From NCBI GenBank assembly GCA_958298945.1, contig CATQJD010000146.1, forward strand, positions 2,914,001 through 2,978,000: a stretch of DNA of 64,000 bases, read 5' to 3'. The position numbers were made by a program, and so were the translations under genes. Below are positions 11,747-26,080 of the stretch, piece after piece; the stretch's first letter is position 1; each line of letters starts with the position of its first letter. The notes under the pieces are model-generated. The model saw only the letters and a program-made list of their open reading frames with translations. It had not been told where the DNA came from and searched no databases. Source of the stretch: Atherix ibis (Eukaryota > Arthropoda > Insecta > Diptera > Athericidae).

Positions 11747-13475
11747 TCTTAAATATACTACTTCATATTCCTCTTACACATACTACTTCATATTCCTCTT
11801 AAACATACTACTTCATATTCCTCTTAAACATACTACTTCATACTCCTCTTAAACATACTACTTCATATTCCTCTTAAACATACTACTTCATATTCCTCTT
11901 AAATATACTACTTCATTATCCTCTTAAATATACTACTTCATATTTCTCTTAAACATACTAGTTCATATTCCTCTTAAATATACTACTTCATATTACTCTT
12001 AAATATACTACTTCATATTCCTCTTAAGCATACTACTTCATATTTCTCTTAAACATACTACTTCATATTCCTCTTAAATATACTACTTCATATTCCGCTT
12101 AAATATACTACTTCATATTCCTCTTAAACATACTGCTTCATATTCCTCTTAAACATACAACTTCATATTCCTCTTAAACATACTACTTCATATTCCTCTT
12201 AAACATACTACTTCATATTCCTCTTAAATATACTACTTCATATTCCTCTTAAACATACTACTTCATATTCCTCTTAAATATACTACTTCATATTCCTCTT
12301 AAACATACTACTTCATATCCCTCTTAAACATACTACTTCATATTCCTCTAAAACATACTACTTCATATTCCTCTTAAACATACTACTTCATATTCCTCTT
12401 AAATATACTATTTCATATTCCTCTTAAATATACTACTTCATTTTCCTCTTAAATATACTACTTCCTTTTCCTCTTAAACATAATACTTCGTATTCCTCTT
12501 AAACATACTACTTCATATTCCTCTTAAACATACTACTTCATATTCCTCTTAAACATACTACTTCGTATTACTCTTAAATATACTACTTCATATTCCTCTT
12601 AAACATACTACTTCATATTCCTCTTAAACATACTACTTCATATTCCTGTTTAACATACTACTTCATATCCCTCTTAAACATACTACTTCATATTCCTCTA
12701 AAACATACTACTTCATATTCCTCTTAAACATACTACTTCATATTCCTCTTAAATATACTATTTCATATTCCTCTTAAATATACTACTTCATTTTCCTCTT
12801 AAATATACTACTTCCTATTACTCTTAAACATAATACTTCGTATTCCTCTTAAACATACTACTTCATATTCCTCTTAAATATACTACTTCATATTACTCTT
12901 AAATATACTACTTCATATTCCTCTTAAACATACTATTTCATATTCCTCTTAAACATACTACTTCATATTCCTGTTAAACATACTACTTCATATTCCTCTT
13001 AAACATACTACTTCATATTCCTCTAGAACATACTACTTCATATTCCTCTTTAACATACTACTTCATATTCCCATTAAATATACTACTTCATATTCCTCTT
13101 AAATATACTACTTCATTATCCTCTTAAATATACTACTTCATATTACTCTTAAACATATTACTTCATATTTCTCTTAAATATACTAATTCATATTCCTCTT
13201 AAACATACTATTTCATATTCCTCTTAAACATACTACTTCATATTCCTCTTAAATATACTACTTCATATTCCTCTTAAATATACTACTTCATATTCCTCTT
13301 AAATATACTACTTCATTATCCTCTTAAATATACTACTTCATATTCCCCTTAAACATATTACTTCATATTTCTCTTTAATATACTACTTCATATTCCTCTT
13401 AAACATACTATTTCATATTCCTCTTAAACATACTACTTCATATTCCTGTTAAACATACTACTTCATATTCCGCTT
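11601..13475. repeat. 1875-bp tandem HOR, copy 1
   Basis: Seventy-five monomers that recur directly at 13476. Markers at 1875-bp spacing are TTCATACTCC (11836/13711), CTGCTTCA (12131/14006), CTTCCTTTTC (12461/14336), CTTCCTATTACTC (about 12811/14686) and TCTAGA (13022/14897). I saw no difference between the copies in spot checks. Confidence 0.9.
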
Positions 13476-15340
13476 AAATATACTACTTCATATTCCTCTT
13501 ACACATACTACTTCATATTCCTCTTAAACATACTACTTCATATTCCGCTTAAATATACTACTTCATATTCCTCTTAAATATACTACTCCATATTCCTCTT
13601 GAACATACTACTTCATATTCCTCTTAAATATACTACTTCATATTCCTCTTACACATACTACTTCATATTCCTCTTAAACATACTACTTCATATTCCTCTT
13701 AAACATACTACTTCATACTCCTCTTAAACATACTACTTCATATTCCTCTTAAACATACTACTTCATATTCCTCTTAAATATACTACTTCATTATCCTCTT
13801 AAATATACTACTTCATATTTCTCTTAAACATACTAGTTCATATTCCTCTTAAATATACTACTTCATATTACTCTTAAATATACTACTTCATATTCCTCTT
13901 AAGCATACTACTTCATATTTCTCTTAAACATACTACTTCATATTCCTCTTAAATATACTACTTCATATTCCGCTTAAATATACTACTTCATATTCCTCTT
14001 AAACATACTGCTTCATATTCCTCTTAAACATACAACTTCATATTCCTCTTAAACATACTACTTCATATTCCTCTTAAACATACTACTTCATATTCCTCTT
14101 AAATATACTACTTCATATTCCTCTTAAACATACTACTTCATATTCCTCTTAAATATACTACTTCATATTCCTCTTAAACATACTACTTCATATCCCTCTT
14201 AAACATACTACTTCATATTCCTCTAAAACATACTACTTCATATTCCTCTTAAACATACTACTTCATATTCCTCTTAAATATACTATTTCATATTCCTCTT
14301 AAATATACTACTTCATTTTCCTCTTAAATATACTACTTCCTTTTCCTCTTAAACATAATACTTCGTATTCCTCTTAAACATACTACTTCATATTCCTCTT
14401 AAACATACTACTTCATATTCCTCTTAAACATACTACTTCGTATTACTCTTAAATATACTACTTCATATTCCTCTTAAACATACTACTTCATATTCCTCTT
14501 AAACATACTACTTCATATTCCTGTTTAACATACTACTTCATATCCCTCTTAAACATACTACTTCATATTCCTCTAAAACATACTACTTCATATTCCTCTT
14601 AAACATACTACTTCATATTCCTCTTAAATATACTATTTCATATTCCTCTTAAATATACTACTTCATTTTCCTCTTAAATATACTACTTCCTATTACTCTT
14701 AAACATAATACTTCGTATTCCTCTTAAACATACTACTTCATATTCCTCTTAAATATACTACTTCATATTACTCTTAAATATACTACTTCATATTCCTCTT
14801 AAACATACTATTTCATATTCCTCTTAAACATACTACTTCATATTCCTGTTAAACATACTACTTCATATTCCTCTTAAACATACTACTTCATATTCCTCTA
14901 GAACATACTACTTCATATTCCTCTTTAACATACTACTTCATATTCCCATTAAATATACTACTTCATATTCCTCTTAAATATACTACTTCATTATCCTCTT
15001 AAATATACTACTTCATATTACTCTTAAACATATTACTTCATATTTCTCTTAAATATACTAATTCATATTCCTCTTAAACATACTATTTCATATTCCTCTT
15101 AAACATACTACTTCATATTCCTCTTAAATATACTACTTCATATTCCTCTTAAATATACTACTTCATATTCCTCTTAAATATACTACTTCATTATCCTCTT
15201 AAATATACTACTTCATATTCCCCTTAAACATATTACTTCATATTTCTCTTTAATATACTACTTCATATTCCTCTTAAACATACTATTTCATATTCCTCTT
15301 AAACATACTACTTCATATTCCTGTTAAACATACCACTTCA
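13476..15340. repeat. 1875-bp tandem HOR, copy 2
   Basis: This is a direct tandem copy of 11601-13475, matching to about 15340. At the join (13440-13500) the 33-bp monomer expected from family A is absent, because the unit was closed from a CCTGTT / TTCCGCTT stretch instead. Confidence 0.88.
14810..15284. repeat. 475-bp nested duplication, copy 1
   Basis: Nineteen monomers inside the second 1875-bp unit. TCTAGA (14897) and TTCCCATTAA (about 14943) recur 475 bp later at 15372 and about 15418. Confidence 0.85.
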
Positions 15341-15759
15341 TATTCCTCTTAAACATACTACTTCATATTCCTCTAGAACATACTACTTCATATTCCTCTT
15401 TAACATACTACTTCATATTCCCATTAAATATACTACTTCATATTCCTCTTAAATATACTACTTCATTATCCTCTTAAATATACTACTTCATATTACTCTT
15501 AAACATATTACTTCATATTTCTCTTAAATATACTAATTCATATTCCTCTTAAACATACTATTTCATATTCCTCTTAAACATACTACTTCATATTCCTCTT
15601 AAATATACTACTTCATATTCCTCTTAAATATACTACTTCATATTCCTCTTAAATATACTACTTCATTATCCTCTTAAATATACTACTTCATATTCCCCTT
15701 AAACATATTACTTCATATTTCTCTTTAATATACTACTTCATATTCCTCTTAAACATACT
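15285..15759. repeat. 475-bp nested duplication, copy 2
   Basis: This is a direct copy of 14810-15284, with a private ACATACCAC monomer near 15326. It ends where CTATTTCATATT of copy 1 is replaced by CTATTTAATATT, after which the family A order resumes. Confidence 0.85.
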
Positions 15760-15827
15760 ATTTAATATTCCTCTTAAACATACTACTTCATATTGCTCTT
15801 AAATATATTACTTCATATTTCTCTTAA

Positions 15828-15860
15828 ATATACTACTTCATATTATCATATTCCTCTTAA
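15828..15860. repeat. 33-bp odd-length monomer, occurrence 4
   Basis: This is the last of the four 33-bp units, again after the TTGCTCTTAA and ATATATTACTTC monomers. It lies 4258 bp (170 monomers plus 8) from occurrence 3. None is seen to the right. Confidence 0.9.
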
Positions 15861-15910
15861 ATATACTATTTCATATTCCTCTTACACATACTACTTCATA
15901 TTCCTCTTAA

Positions 15911-18900
15911 ACATACTACTTCATATTCCTCTTAAATATACTACTTCATTATCCTCTTAAATATACTACTTCATATTTCTCTTAAACATACTAGTTCATA
16001 TTCCTCTTAAATATACTACTTCATATTACTCTTAAATATACTACTTCATATTCCTCTTAAGCATACTACTTCATATTTCTCTTAAACATACTACTTCATA
16101 TTCCTCTTAAATATACAACTTCATATTCCTCTTAAACATACTACTTCATATTCCTCTTAAACATACTACTTCATTTTCCTCTTAAATATACTACTTCATA
16201 TTCCTCTTAAACATACTACTTCATATTCCGCTTAAATATACTACTTCATATTCCTCTTAAATATACTACTCCATATTCCTCTTGAACATACTACTTCATA
16301 TTCCTCTTAAATATACTACTGCATATTCCTCTTAAACATACTACTTCATATTCCTCTTAAATATACTACTTCATATTCCTCTTAAATATACTACTTCATA
16401 TTCCTCTTAAACATACTACTTCATATTCCTCTTAAACATACTACTTCATACTCCTCTTAAACATACTACTTCATATTCCTCTTAAACATACTACTTCATA
16501 TTCCTCTTAAATATACTACTTCATTATCCTCTTAAATATACTACTTCATATTTCTCTTAAACATACTAGTTCATATTCCTCTTAAATATACTACTTCATA
16601 TTACTCTTAAATATACTACTTCATATTCCTCTTAAGCATACTACTTCATATTCCTCTTAAACATACTACTTCATATTCCTCTTAAACATACAACTTCATA
16701 TTCCTCTTAAACATACTACTTCATATTCCTCTTAAACATACTACTTCATATTCCTCTTAAATATACTACTTCATATTCCTCTTAAACATACTACTTCATA
16801 TTCCTCTTAAATATACTACTTCATATTCCTCTTAAACATACTACTTCATATTCCTCTTAAATATACTACTTCATATTCCTCTTAAACATACTACCACATA
16901 TTCCTCTTTAACATACTACTTCATATTTCCCTTAAATATACTACTTCATATTCCTCTTAAATATACTACTTCATTATCCTCTTAAATATACTACTTCATA
17001 TTACTCTTAAACATATTACTTCATATTTCTCTTAAATATACTAATTCATATTCCTCTTAAACATACTATTTCATATTCCTCTTAAACATACTACTTCATA
17101 TTCCTCTTAAATATACTACTTCATATTCCTCTTAAATATACTACTTCATATTCCTCTTAAATATACTACTTCATTATCCTCTTAAATATACTACTTCATA
17201 TTCCCCTTAAACATATTACTTCATATTTCTCTTAAATATACTACTTCATATTCCTCTTAAACATACTATTTAATATTCCTCTTAAACATACTACTTCATA
17301 TTGCTCTTAAATATATTACTTCATATTTCTCTTAAATATACTACTTCATATTATTCTAAAATATTCTACTTCATATTCCTCTTAAACATACTACTTCATA
17401 TTCCTCTTAAACATACTACTTAATATTGCTCTTAAACATACTACTCCATATTCCTCTTAAATATACTACTTCATATTCCTCTTACACATACTACTTCATA
17501 TTCCTCTTAAACGTAGTACTTCATATTCCGCTTAAATATACTACTTCATATTCCTCTTAAATATACTACTTCATATTCCTCTTAAACATACTACTTCATA
17601 TTCCTCTTAAATATACTACTTCATATTCCTCTTAAACATACTACTTCATATTCCTCTTAAATATACTACTTCATATTCCTCTTAAACATACTACCACATA
17701 TTCCTCTTTAACATACTGCTTCATATTTCCCTTAAATATACTACTTCATATTCCTCTTAAATATACTACTTCATTATCCTCTTAAATATACTACTTCATA
17801 TTACTCTTAAACATATTACTTCATATTTCTCTTAAATATACTAATTCATATTCCTCTTAAACATACTATTTCATATTCCTCTTAAACATACTACTTCATA
17901 TTCCTCTTAAATATACTACTTCATATTCCTCTTAAATATACTACTTCATATTCCTCTTAAATATACTACTTCATTATCCTCTTAAATATACTACTTCATA
18001 TTCCCCTTAAACATATTACTTCATATTTCTCTTAAATATACTACTTCATATTCCTCTTAAACATACTATTTAATATTCCTCTTAAACATACTACTTCATA
18101 TTGCTCTTAAATATATTACTTCATATTTCTCTTAAATATACTACTTCATATTATTCTAAAATATTCTACTTCATATTCCTCTTAAACATACTACTTCATA
18201 TTCCTCTTAAACATACTACTTAATATTGCTCTTAAACATACTACTCCATATTCCTCTTAAATATACTACTTCATATTCCTCTTACACATACTACTTCATA
18301 TTCCTCTTAAACATACTACTTCATATTCCGCTTAAATATACTACTTCATATTCCTCTTAAATATACTACTCAATATTCCTCTTGAACATACTACTTCATA
18401 TTCCTCTTAAATATACTACTGCATATTCCTCTTAAACATACTACTTCATATTCCTCTTAAATTTACTACTTCATATTCCTCTTAAATATACTACTTCATA
18501 TTCCTCTTAAACATACTACTTCATATTCCTCTTAAACATACTACTTCATACTCCTCTTAAACATACTACTTCATATTCCTCTTAAACATACTACTTCATA
18601 TTCCTCTTAAATATACTACTTCATTATCCTCTTAAATATACTACTTCATATTTCTCTTAAACATACTAGTTCATATTCCTCTTAAATATACTACTTCATA
18701 TTTCTCTTAAATATACTACTTCATATTCCTCTTAAGCATACTACTTCATATTCCTCTAAAACATACTACGTCATATTCCTCTTAAATATACTACTTCATA
18801 TTCCTCTTAAATATACTACTTCATATTCCTCTTAAACATACTACTTCATATTCCTCTTAAACATACAACTTCATATTCCTCTTAAACATACTACTTCATA

Positions 18901-19660
18901 TTCCTCTTAAACATACTGCTTCATATTCCTCTTAAATATACTACTTCATATTCCTCTTAAACATACTACTTCATATTCCTCTTAAATATACTACTTCATA
19001 TTCCTCTTAAACATACTACTTCATATTCCTCTTAAATATACTACTTCATATTCCTCTTAAACATACTACCACATATTCCTCTTAAACATACTACTTCATA
19101 TTTCTCTTAAACATACTACTTCATATTCCTCTTAAATATACTACTTCATATTACTCTAAAATATACTACTTCATATTCCTCTTAAACATACTACTTCATA
19201 TACTTCTTAAACATACTACTTCATATTCCTGTTAAACATACTACTTCATATTCCTCTTAAACATACTACTTCATATTCCCCTTAAATATAATACTTCATA
19301 TTCCTCTTAAATATACTACTCCATATTCCTCTTGAACATACTACTTCATATTCCTCTTAAATATACTACTTCATATTCCTCTTAAATATACTACTTTATA
19401 TTCCTCTTAAACATACTACTTCATATTCCTCTTGCACATACTACTTCATATTTCTCTTAAACATACTACTTCATATTCCGCTTAAATATACTACTTCATA
19501 TTCCTCTTAAATATACTACTTCATATTCCTCTTAAACACACTACTTCATATTCCTCTTAAATATACTACCTCATTATCCTCTTAAATATACTACTTCATA
19601 TTTCTCTTAAACATACTACTTCATATTCCTCTTAAATATACTACTTCATATTACTCTTAA
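15911..19660. repeat. 3.75-kb family B segment, right copy
   Basis: This is the copy of 7270-11019 at 8641 bp. It has private changes such as TACTTCATACTCC at 16442 where the left copy has TTCACACTCC, AACGTAGTAC near 17511, and ACTTCTTAA near 19202 for ACCTCTTAA. The block includes the 800-bp and 1375-bp spacings of TACCACA markers seen in the left copy. Confidence 0.88.
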
Positions 19661-21035
19661 ATATACTACTTCATATTCCTCTTAAGCATACTACTTCATA
19701 TTCCTCTTCAACATACTACTTCATATTCCTCTTAAATATATTACTTCATATTCCTCTTAAATATACTACTTCATATTCCTCTTAAACATACTACTTCATA
19801 TTCCTCTTAAACATACTACTTCATATTCCTCTTAAACATACTACTTCATATTCCTATTAAACATACTACTTCATATTCCTCTTACATATACTACTTCATA
19901 TTCCTCTTAGACATACTACTTCATATTCCTCTTAAATATACTACTTCATATTCCTCTTAAACATACTACTTCATATTCCTCTTAAATATACTACTTCATA
20001 TTCCTCTTAAACATTCTACTTCATATTCCTCTTAAACATCCTACTTCATATTTCTCTTAAACATACTACTTCATATTCCTCTTAAATATACTACTTTGTA
20101 TTACTCTTAAATATACTACTTCATATTCCTCTTAAACATACTACTTCATATTCCTCTTAAACATACTTCTTCATATTCCTGTTTAACATACTACTTCATA
20201 TTCCCCTTAAACATACTACTTCATATTCCTCTAAAACATACTACTTCATATTCCTCTTAAACATACTACTTCATATTCCTCTTAAATATACTATTTCATA
20301 TTCCTCTTAAATATACTACTTCATTATCCTCTTAAATATACTACTTCCTATTCCTCTTAAACATAATACTTCATATTCCTCTTAAATATACTACTTCATA
20401 TTACTCTTAAATATACTACTTCATATTCCTCTTAAACATGCTATTTCATATTCCTCTTAAACATACTACTTCATATTCCTCTTAAACATACTACTTCATA
20501 TTCCTCTTAAACATACTACTTCATATTCCTCTAAAACATACTACTTCATATTCCTCTTTAACATACTACTTCATATTCCCCTTATATATACTACTTCATA
20601 TTCCTCTTAAATATACTACTTCATTATCCTCTTAAATATACTACTTCATATTACTCTTAAACATATTACTTCATATTTCTCTTAAATATACTAATTCATA
20701 TTCATCTTAAACATACTATTTTATATTCCTCTTAAACATACTACTTCATATTCCTCTTAAATATACTACTTCATATTCCTCTTAAATATACTACTTCATA
20801 TTCCTCTTAAATATACTACTTCATATTCCTCTTAAATATACTACTTCATTATCCTCTTAAATATACTACTTCATATTTCTCTTAAATATACTACTTCATA
20901 TTCCTCTTAAACATACTATTTAATATTCCTCTTAAACATACTACTTCATATTCCTCTTAAATATATTACTTCATATTTCTCTTAAATATACTACCTCATA
21001 TTATTCTAAAATATTCTACTTCATATTCCTCTAAA
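18436..21035. repeat. 2725/2750-bp HOR, copy 1
   Basis: Markers AAATTTACTAC (18462), TACCACA (19067), CCTCTTCAAC (19701), CCTCTTAGAC (19901) and CTTTGTATTAC (20091) recur 2725 bp later. From about 20381 the spacing becomes 2750 bp (CTTATATATA 20581/23331, TTATTCTAAA 21001/23751). This copy is therefore one monomer shorter, apparently lost at the ACATAATACTTCA monomer near 20366. Confidence 0.87.
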
Positions 21036-21160
21036 GCATACTACTTCATATTCCTCTTCAACATACTACTTCATATTCCTCTTAAATATATTACTTCATA
21101 TTCCTCTTAAATATACTACTTCATATTCCTCTAAAACATACTACTTCATATTCCTCTTAA

Positions 21161-23785
21161 ACATACTACTTCATATTCCTCTTAAATTTACTACTTCATA
21201 TTCCTCTTAAATATACTACTTCATATTCCTCTTAAACATACTACTTCCTATTCCTCTTAAACATACTACTTCATACTCCTCTTAAACATACTACTTCATA
21301 TTCCTCTTAAACATACTACTTCATATTCCTCTTAAATATACTACTTCATTATCCTCTTAAATATACTACTTCATATTTCTCTTAAACATACTAGTTCATA
21401 TTCCTCTTAAATATACTACTTCATATTACTCTTAAATATACTACTTCATATTCCTCTTAAGCATACTACTTCATATTCCTCTAAAACATACTACTTCATA
21501 TTCCTCTTAAATATACTACTTCATATTCCTCTTAAATATACTACTTCATATTCCTCTTAAACATACTACTTCATATTCCTCTTAAACATACAACTTCATA
21601 TTCCTCTTAAACATACTACTTCATATTCCTCTTAAACATACTACTTCATATTCCTCTTAAATATACTACTTCATATTCCTCTTAAACATACTACTTCATA
21701 TTCCTCTTAAATATACTACTTCATATTCCTCTTAAACATACTACTTCATATTCCTCTTAAATATACTACTTCATATTCCTCTTAAACATACTACCACATA
21801 TTCCTCTTAAACATACTACTTCATATTTCTCTTAAACATACTACTTCATATTCCTCTTAAATATACTACTTCATATTACTCTAAAATATACTACTTCATA
21901 TTCCTCTCAAACATACTACTTCATATACCTCTTAAACATACTACTTCATATGTCTGTTAAACATACTACTTCATATTCCTCTTAAACATACTACTTCATA
22001 TTCCGCTTAAATATAATACTTCATATTCCTCTTAAATATACTACTCCATATTCCTCTTGAACATACTACTTCATATTCCTCTTAAATATACTACTTCATA
22101 TTCCTCTTAAATATACTACTTTATATTCCTCTTAAACATACTACTTCATATTCCTCTTACACATACTACTTCATATTTCTCTTAAACATACTACTTCATA
22201 TTCCGCTTAAATATACTACTTCATATTCCTCTTAAATATACTACTTCATATTCCTCTTAAACACACTACTTCATATTCCTCTTAAATATACTACCTCATT
22301 ATCCTCTTAAATATACTACTTCATATTTCTCTTAAACATACTACTTCATATTCCTCTTAAATATACTACTTCATATTACTCTTAAATATACTACTTCATA
22401 TTCTTCTTAAGCATACTACTTCATATTCCTCTTCAACATACTACTTCATATTCCTCTTAAATATATTACTTCATATTCCTCTTAAATATACTACTTCATA
22501 TTCCTCTTAAACATACTACTTCATATTCCTCTTAAACATACTACTTCATATTCCTCTTAAACATACTACTTCATATTCCTCTTAAACATACTACTTCATA
22601 TTCCTCTTACATATACTACTTCATATTCCTCTTAGACATACTACTTCATATTCCTCTTAAATATACTACTTCATATTCCTCTTAAACATACTACTTCATA
22701 TTCCTCTTAAATATACTACTTCATATTCCTCTTAAACATTCTACTTCATATTCCTCTTAAACATCCTACTTCATATTTCTCTTAAACATACTACTTCATA
22801 TTCCTCTTAAATATACTACTTTGTATTACTCTTAAATATACTACTTCATATTCCTCTTAAACATACTACTTCATATTCCTCTTAAACATACTTCTTCATA
22901 TTCCTGTTTAACATACTACTTCATATTCCTCTTAAACATACTACTTCATATTCCTCTAAAACATACTACTTCATATTCCTCTTAAACATACTACTTCATA
23001 TTCCTCTTAAATATACTATTTCATATTCCTCTTAAATATACTACTTCATTATCCTCTTAAATATACTACTTCCTATTCCTCTTAAACATAATACTTCGTA
23101 TTCCTCTTAAACATACTACTTCATATTCCTCTTAAATATACTACTTCATATTACTCTTAAATATACTACTTCATATTCCTCTTAAACATACTATTTCATA
23201 TTCCTCTTAAACATACTACTTCATATTCCTGTTAAACATACTACTTCATATTCCTCTTAAACATACTACTTCATATTCCTCTAAAACATACTACTTCATA
23301 TTCCTCTTTAACATACTACTTCATATTCCCCTTATATATACTACTTCATATTCCTCTTAAATATACTACTTCATTATCCTCTTAAATATACTACTTCATA
23401 TTACTCTTAAACATATTACTTCATATTTCTCTTAAATATACTAATTCATATTCATCTTAAACATACTATTTTATATTCCTCTTAAACATACTACTTCATA
23501 TTCCTCTTAAATATACTACTTCATATTCCTCTTAAATATACTACTTCATATTCCTCTTAAATATACTACTTCATATTCCTTTTAAATATACTACTTCATT
23601 ATCCTCTTAAATATACTACTTCATATTTCTCTTAAATATACTACTTCATATTCCTCTTAAACATACTATTTAATATTCCTCTTAAACATACTACTTCATA
23701 TTCCTCTTAAATATATTACTTCATATTTCTCTTAAATATACTACCTCATATTATTCTAAAATATTCTACTTCATATTCCTCTTAA
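21161..23785. repeat. 2725/2750-bp HOR, copy 2
   Basis: This is the second copy of 18436-21035, separated from it by about five monomers that include a reused CCTCTTCAAC stretch (21051). It keeps the ACATAATACTTCG monomer pair that copy 1 has lost. Its 22015-23560 part is found again 9500 bp away at 31515-33060. Confidence 0.87.
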
Positions 23786-23869
23786 ACATACTACTTCATA
23801 TTCCTCTTAAACATACTACTTAATATTCCTCTTAAACATACTACTCCATATTCCTCTTAAATATACTAC

Positions 23870-24690
23870 TTCATATTCCTCTTACACATACTACTTCATA
23901 TTCCTCTTAAACATACTACTTCATATTCCGCTTAAATATACTACTTCATATTCCTCTTAAATATACTACTCCATATTCCTCTTGAACATACTACTTCATA
24001 TTCCTCTTAAATATACTACTGCATATTCCTTTTAAACATACTACTTCATATTCCTGTTAAATATACTACTTCATATTCCTCTTAAATATACTACTTCATA
24101 TTCCTCTTAAACATACTACTTCATATTCCTCTTAAACATACTACTTCATACTCCTCTTAAACATACTACTTCATATTCCTCTTAAACATACTACTTCATA
24201 TTCCTCTTAAATATACTACTTCATATTCCTCTTAAACATACTACTTCATATTCCTCTTAAACATACTACTTCATACTCCTCTTAAACATAATACTTCATA
24301 TTCCTCTTAAACATACTACTTCATATTCCTCTTAAATATACTACTTCATTATCCTCTTAAATATACTACTTCATATTTTTCTTTAACATACTAGTTCATA
24401 TTCCTCTTAAATATACTACTTCATATTACTCTTAAATATACTACTTCATATTCCTCTTAAGCATACTACTTCATATTCCTCTTAAACATACTACTTCATA
24501 TTCCTCTTAAATATACTACTTCATATTCCTCTTAAATATACTACTTCATATTCCTCTTAAACATACAACTTCATATTCCTCTTAAACATACTACTTCATA
24601 TTCCTCTTAAACATACTACTTCATATTCCTCTTAAATATACTACTTCATATTCCTCTTAAACATACTACTTCATATTCCTCTTAAATATA
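23870..24690. repeat. 0.8-kb block repeated at 26070 (2200-bp spacing)
   Basis: CTTACACAT (23881/26081), CTGCATATTCCTTTTAA (24021/26221) and two TTCATACTCC monomers (about 24141/26341 and 24271/26471) share a 2200-bp spacing. Confidence 0.78.
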
Positions 24691-25385
24691 CTACTTCATA
24701 TTCCTCTTAAACATACTACTTCATATTCCTCTTTAATATACTACTTCATATTCCTCTTAAACATACTACCACATATTCCTCTTAAATATACTACTTCATA
24801 TTCCTCTTAAATATACTACTCCATATTCCTCTTGAACATACTACTTCATATTCCTCTTAAATATACTACTTCATATTCCTCTTAAATATACTACTTTATA
24901 TTCCTCTTAAGCATACTACTTCATATTCCTCTTACACATACTACTTCATATTTCTCTTAAACATACTACTTCATATTCCGCTTAAATATACTACTTCATA
25001 TTCCTCTTAAATATACTACTTCATATTCCTCTTAAACACACTACTTCATATTCCTCTTAATTATACTACTTTATTATCCTCTTAAATATACTACTTCATA
25101 TTTCTCTTAAACATACTACTTCATATTCCTCTTAAATATACTACTTCATATTACTCTTAAATATACTACTTCATATTCCTCTTAAGCATACTACTTCATA
25201 TTCCTCTTCAACATACTACTTCATATTCCTCTTAAAAATATTACACCATATTCCTCTTAAATATACTACTTCATATTCCTCTTAAACATACTACTTCATA
25301 TTCCTCTTAAACATACTACTTCATATTTCTCTTAAATATACTAATTCATATTCATCTTAAACATACTATTTTATATTCCTCTTAA
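24661..25385. repeat. 725-bp tandem HOR, copy 1
   Basis: TACCACA (24767/25492), AAACACACTAC (25031/25756) and CCTCTTCAAC (25201/25926) recur at 725 bp. This copy has private changes such as AAAAATATTACACC near 25236 and AATTATACTACTTTATT near 25056. Confidence 0.82.
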
Positions 25386-26080
25386 ACATACTACTTCATA
25401 TTCCTCTTAAATATACTACTTCATATTCCTCTTAAACATACTACTTCATATTCCTCTTAAATATACTACTTCATATTCCTCTTAAACATACTACCACATA
25501 TTCCTCTTAAATATACTACTTCATATTCCTCTTAAATATACTACTCCATATTCCTCTTGAACATACTACTTCATATTCCTCTTAAATATACTACTTCATA
25601 TTCCTCTTAAATATACTACTTTATATTCCTCTTAAACATACTACTTCATATTCCTCTTACACATACTACTTCATATTTCTCTTAAACATACTACTTCATA
25701 TTCCGCTTAAATATACTACTTCATATTCCTCTTAAATATACTACTTCATATTCCTCTTAAACACACTACTTCATATTCCTCTTAAATATACTACTTCATT
25801 ATCCTCTTAAATATACTACTTCATATTTCTCTTAAACATACTACTTCATATTCCTCTTAAATATACTACTTCATATTACTCTTAAATATACTACTTCATA
25901 TTCCTCTAAAGCATACTACTTCATATTCCTCTTCAACATACTACTTCATATTCCTCTTAAATATATTACTTCATATTCCTCTTAAATATACTACTTCATA
26001 TTCCTCTTAAACATACTACTTCATATTCCTCTTAAACATACTACTTCATATTTCTCTTAAATATACTAATTCATATTCCT
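25386..26080. repeat. 725-bp tandem HOR, copy 2; parent pattern of 1425-bp series
   Basis: This is a direct copy of 24661-25385. Its 25486-26060 part recurs at 26911 (1425 bp) and at 28336 (2850 bp), and 25486-26030 recurs at 31486-32030 (6000 bp: AAACACA 25756/31756, CTTCAAC 25926/31926). Confidence 0.82.
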
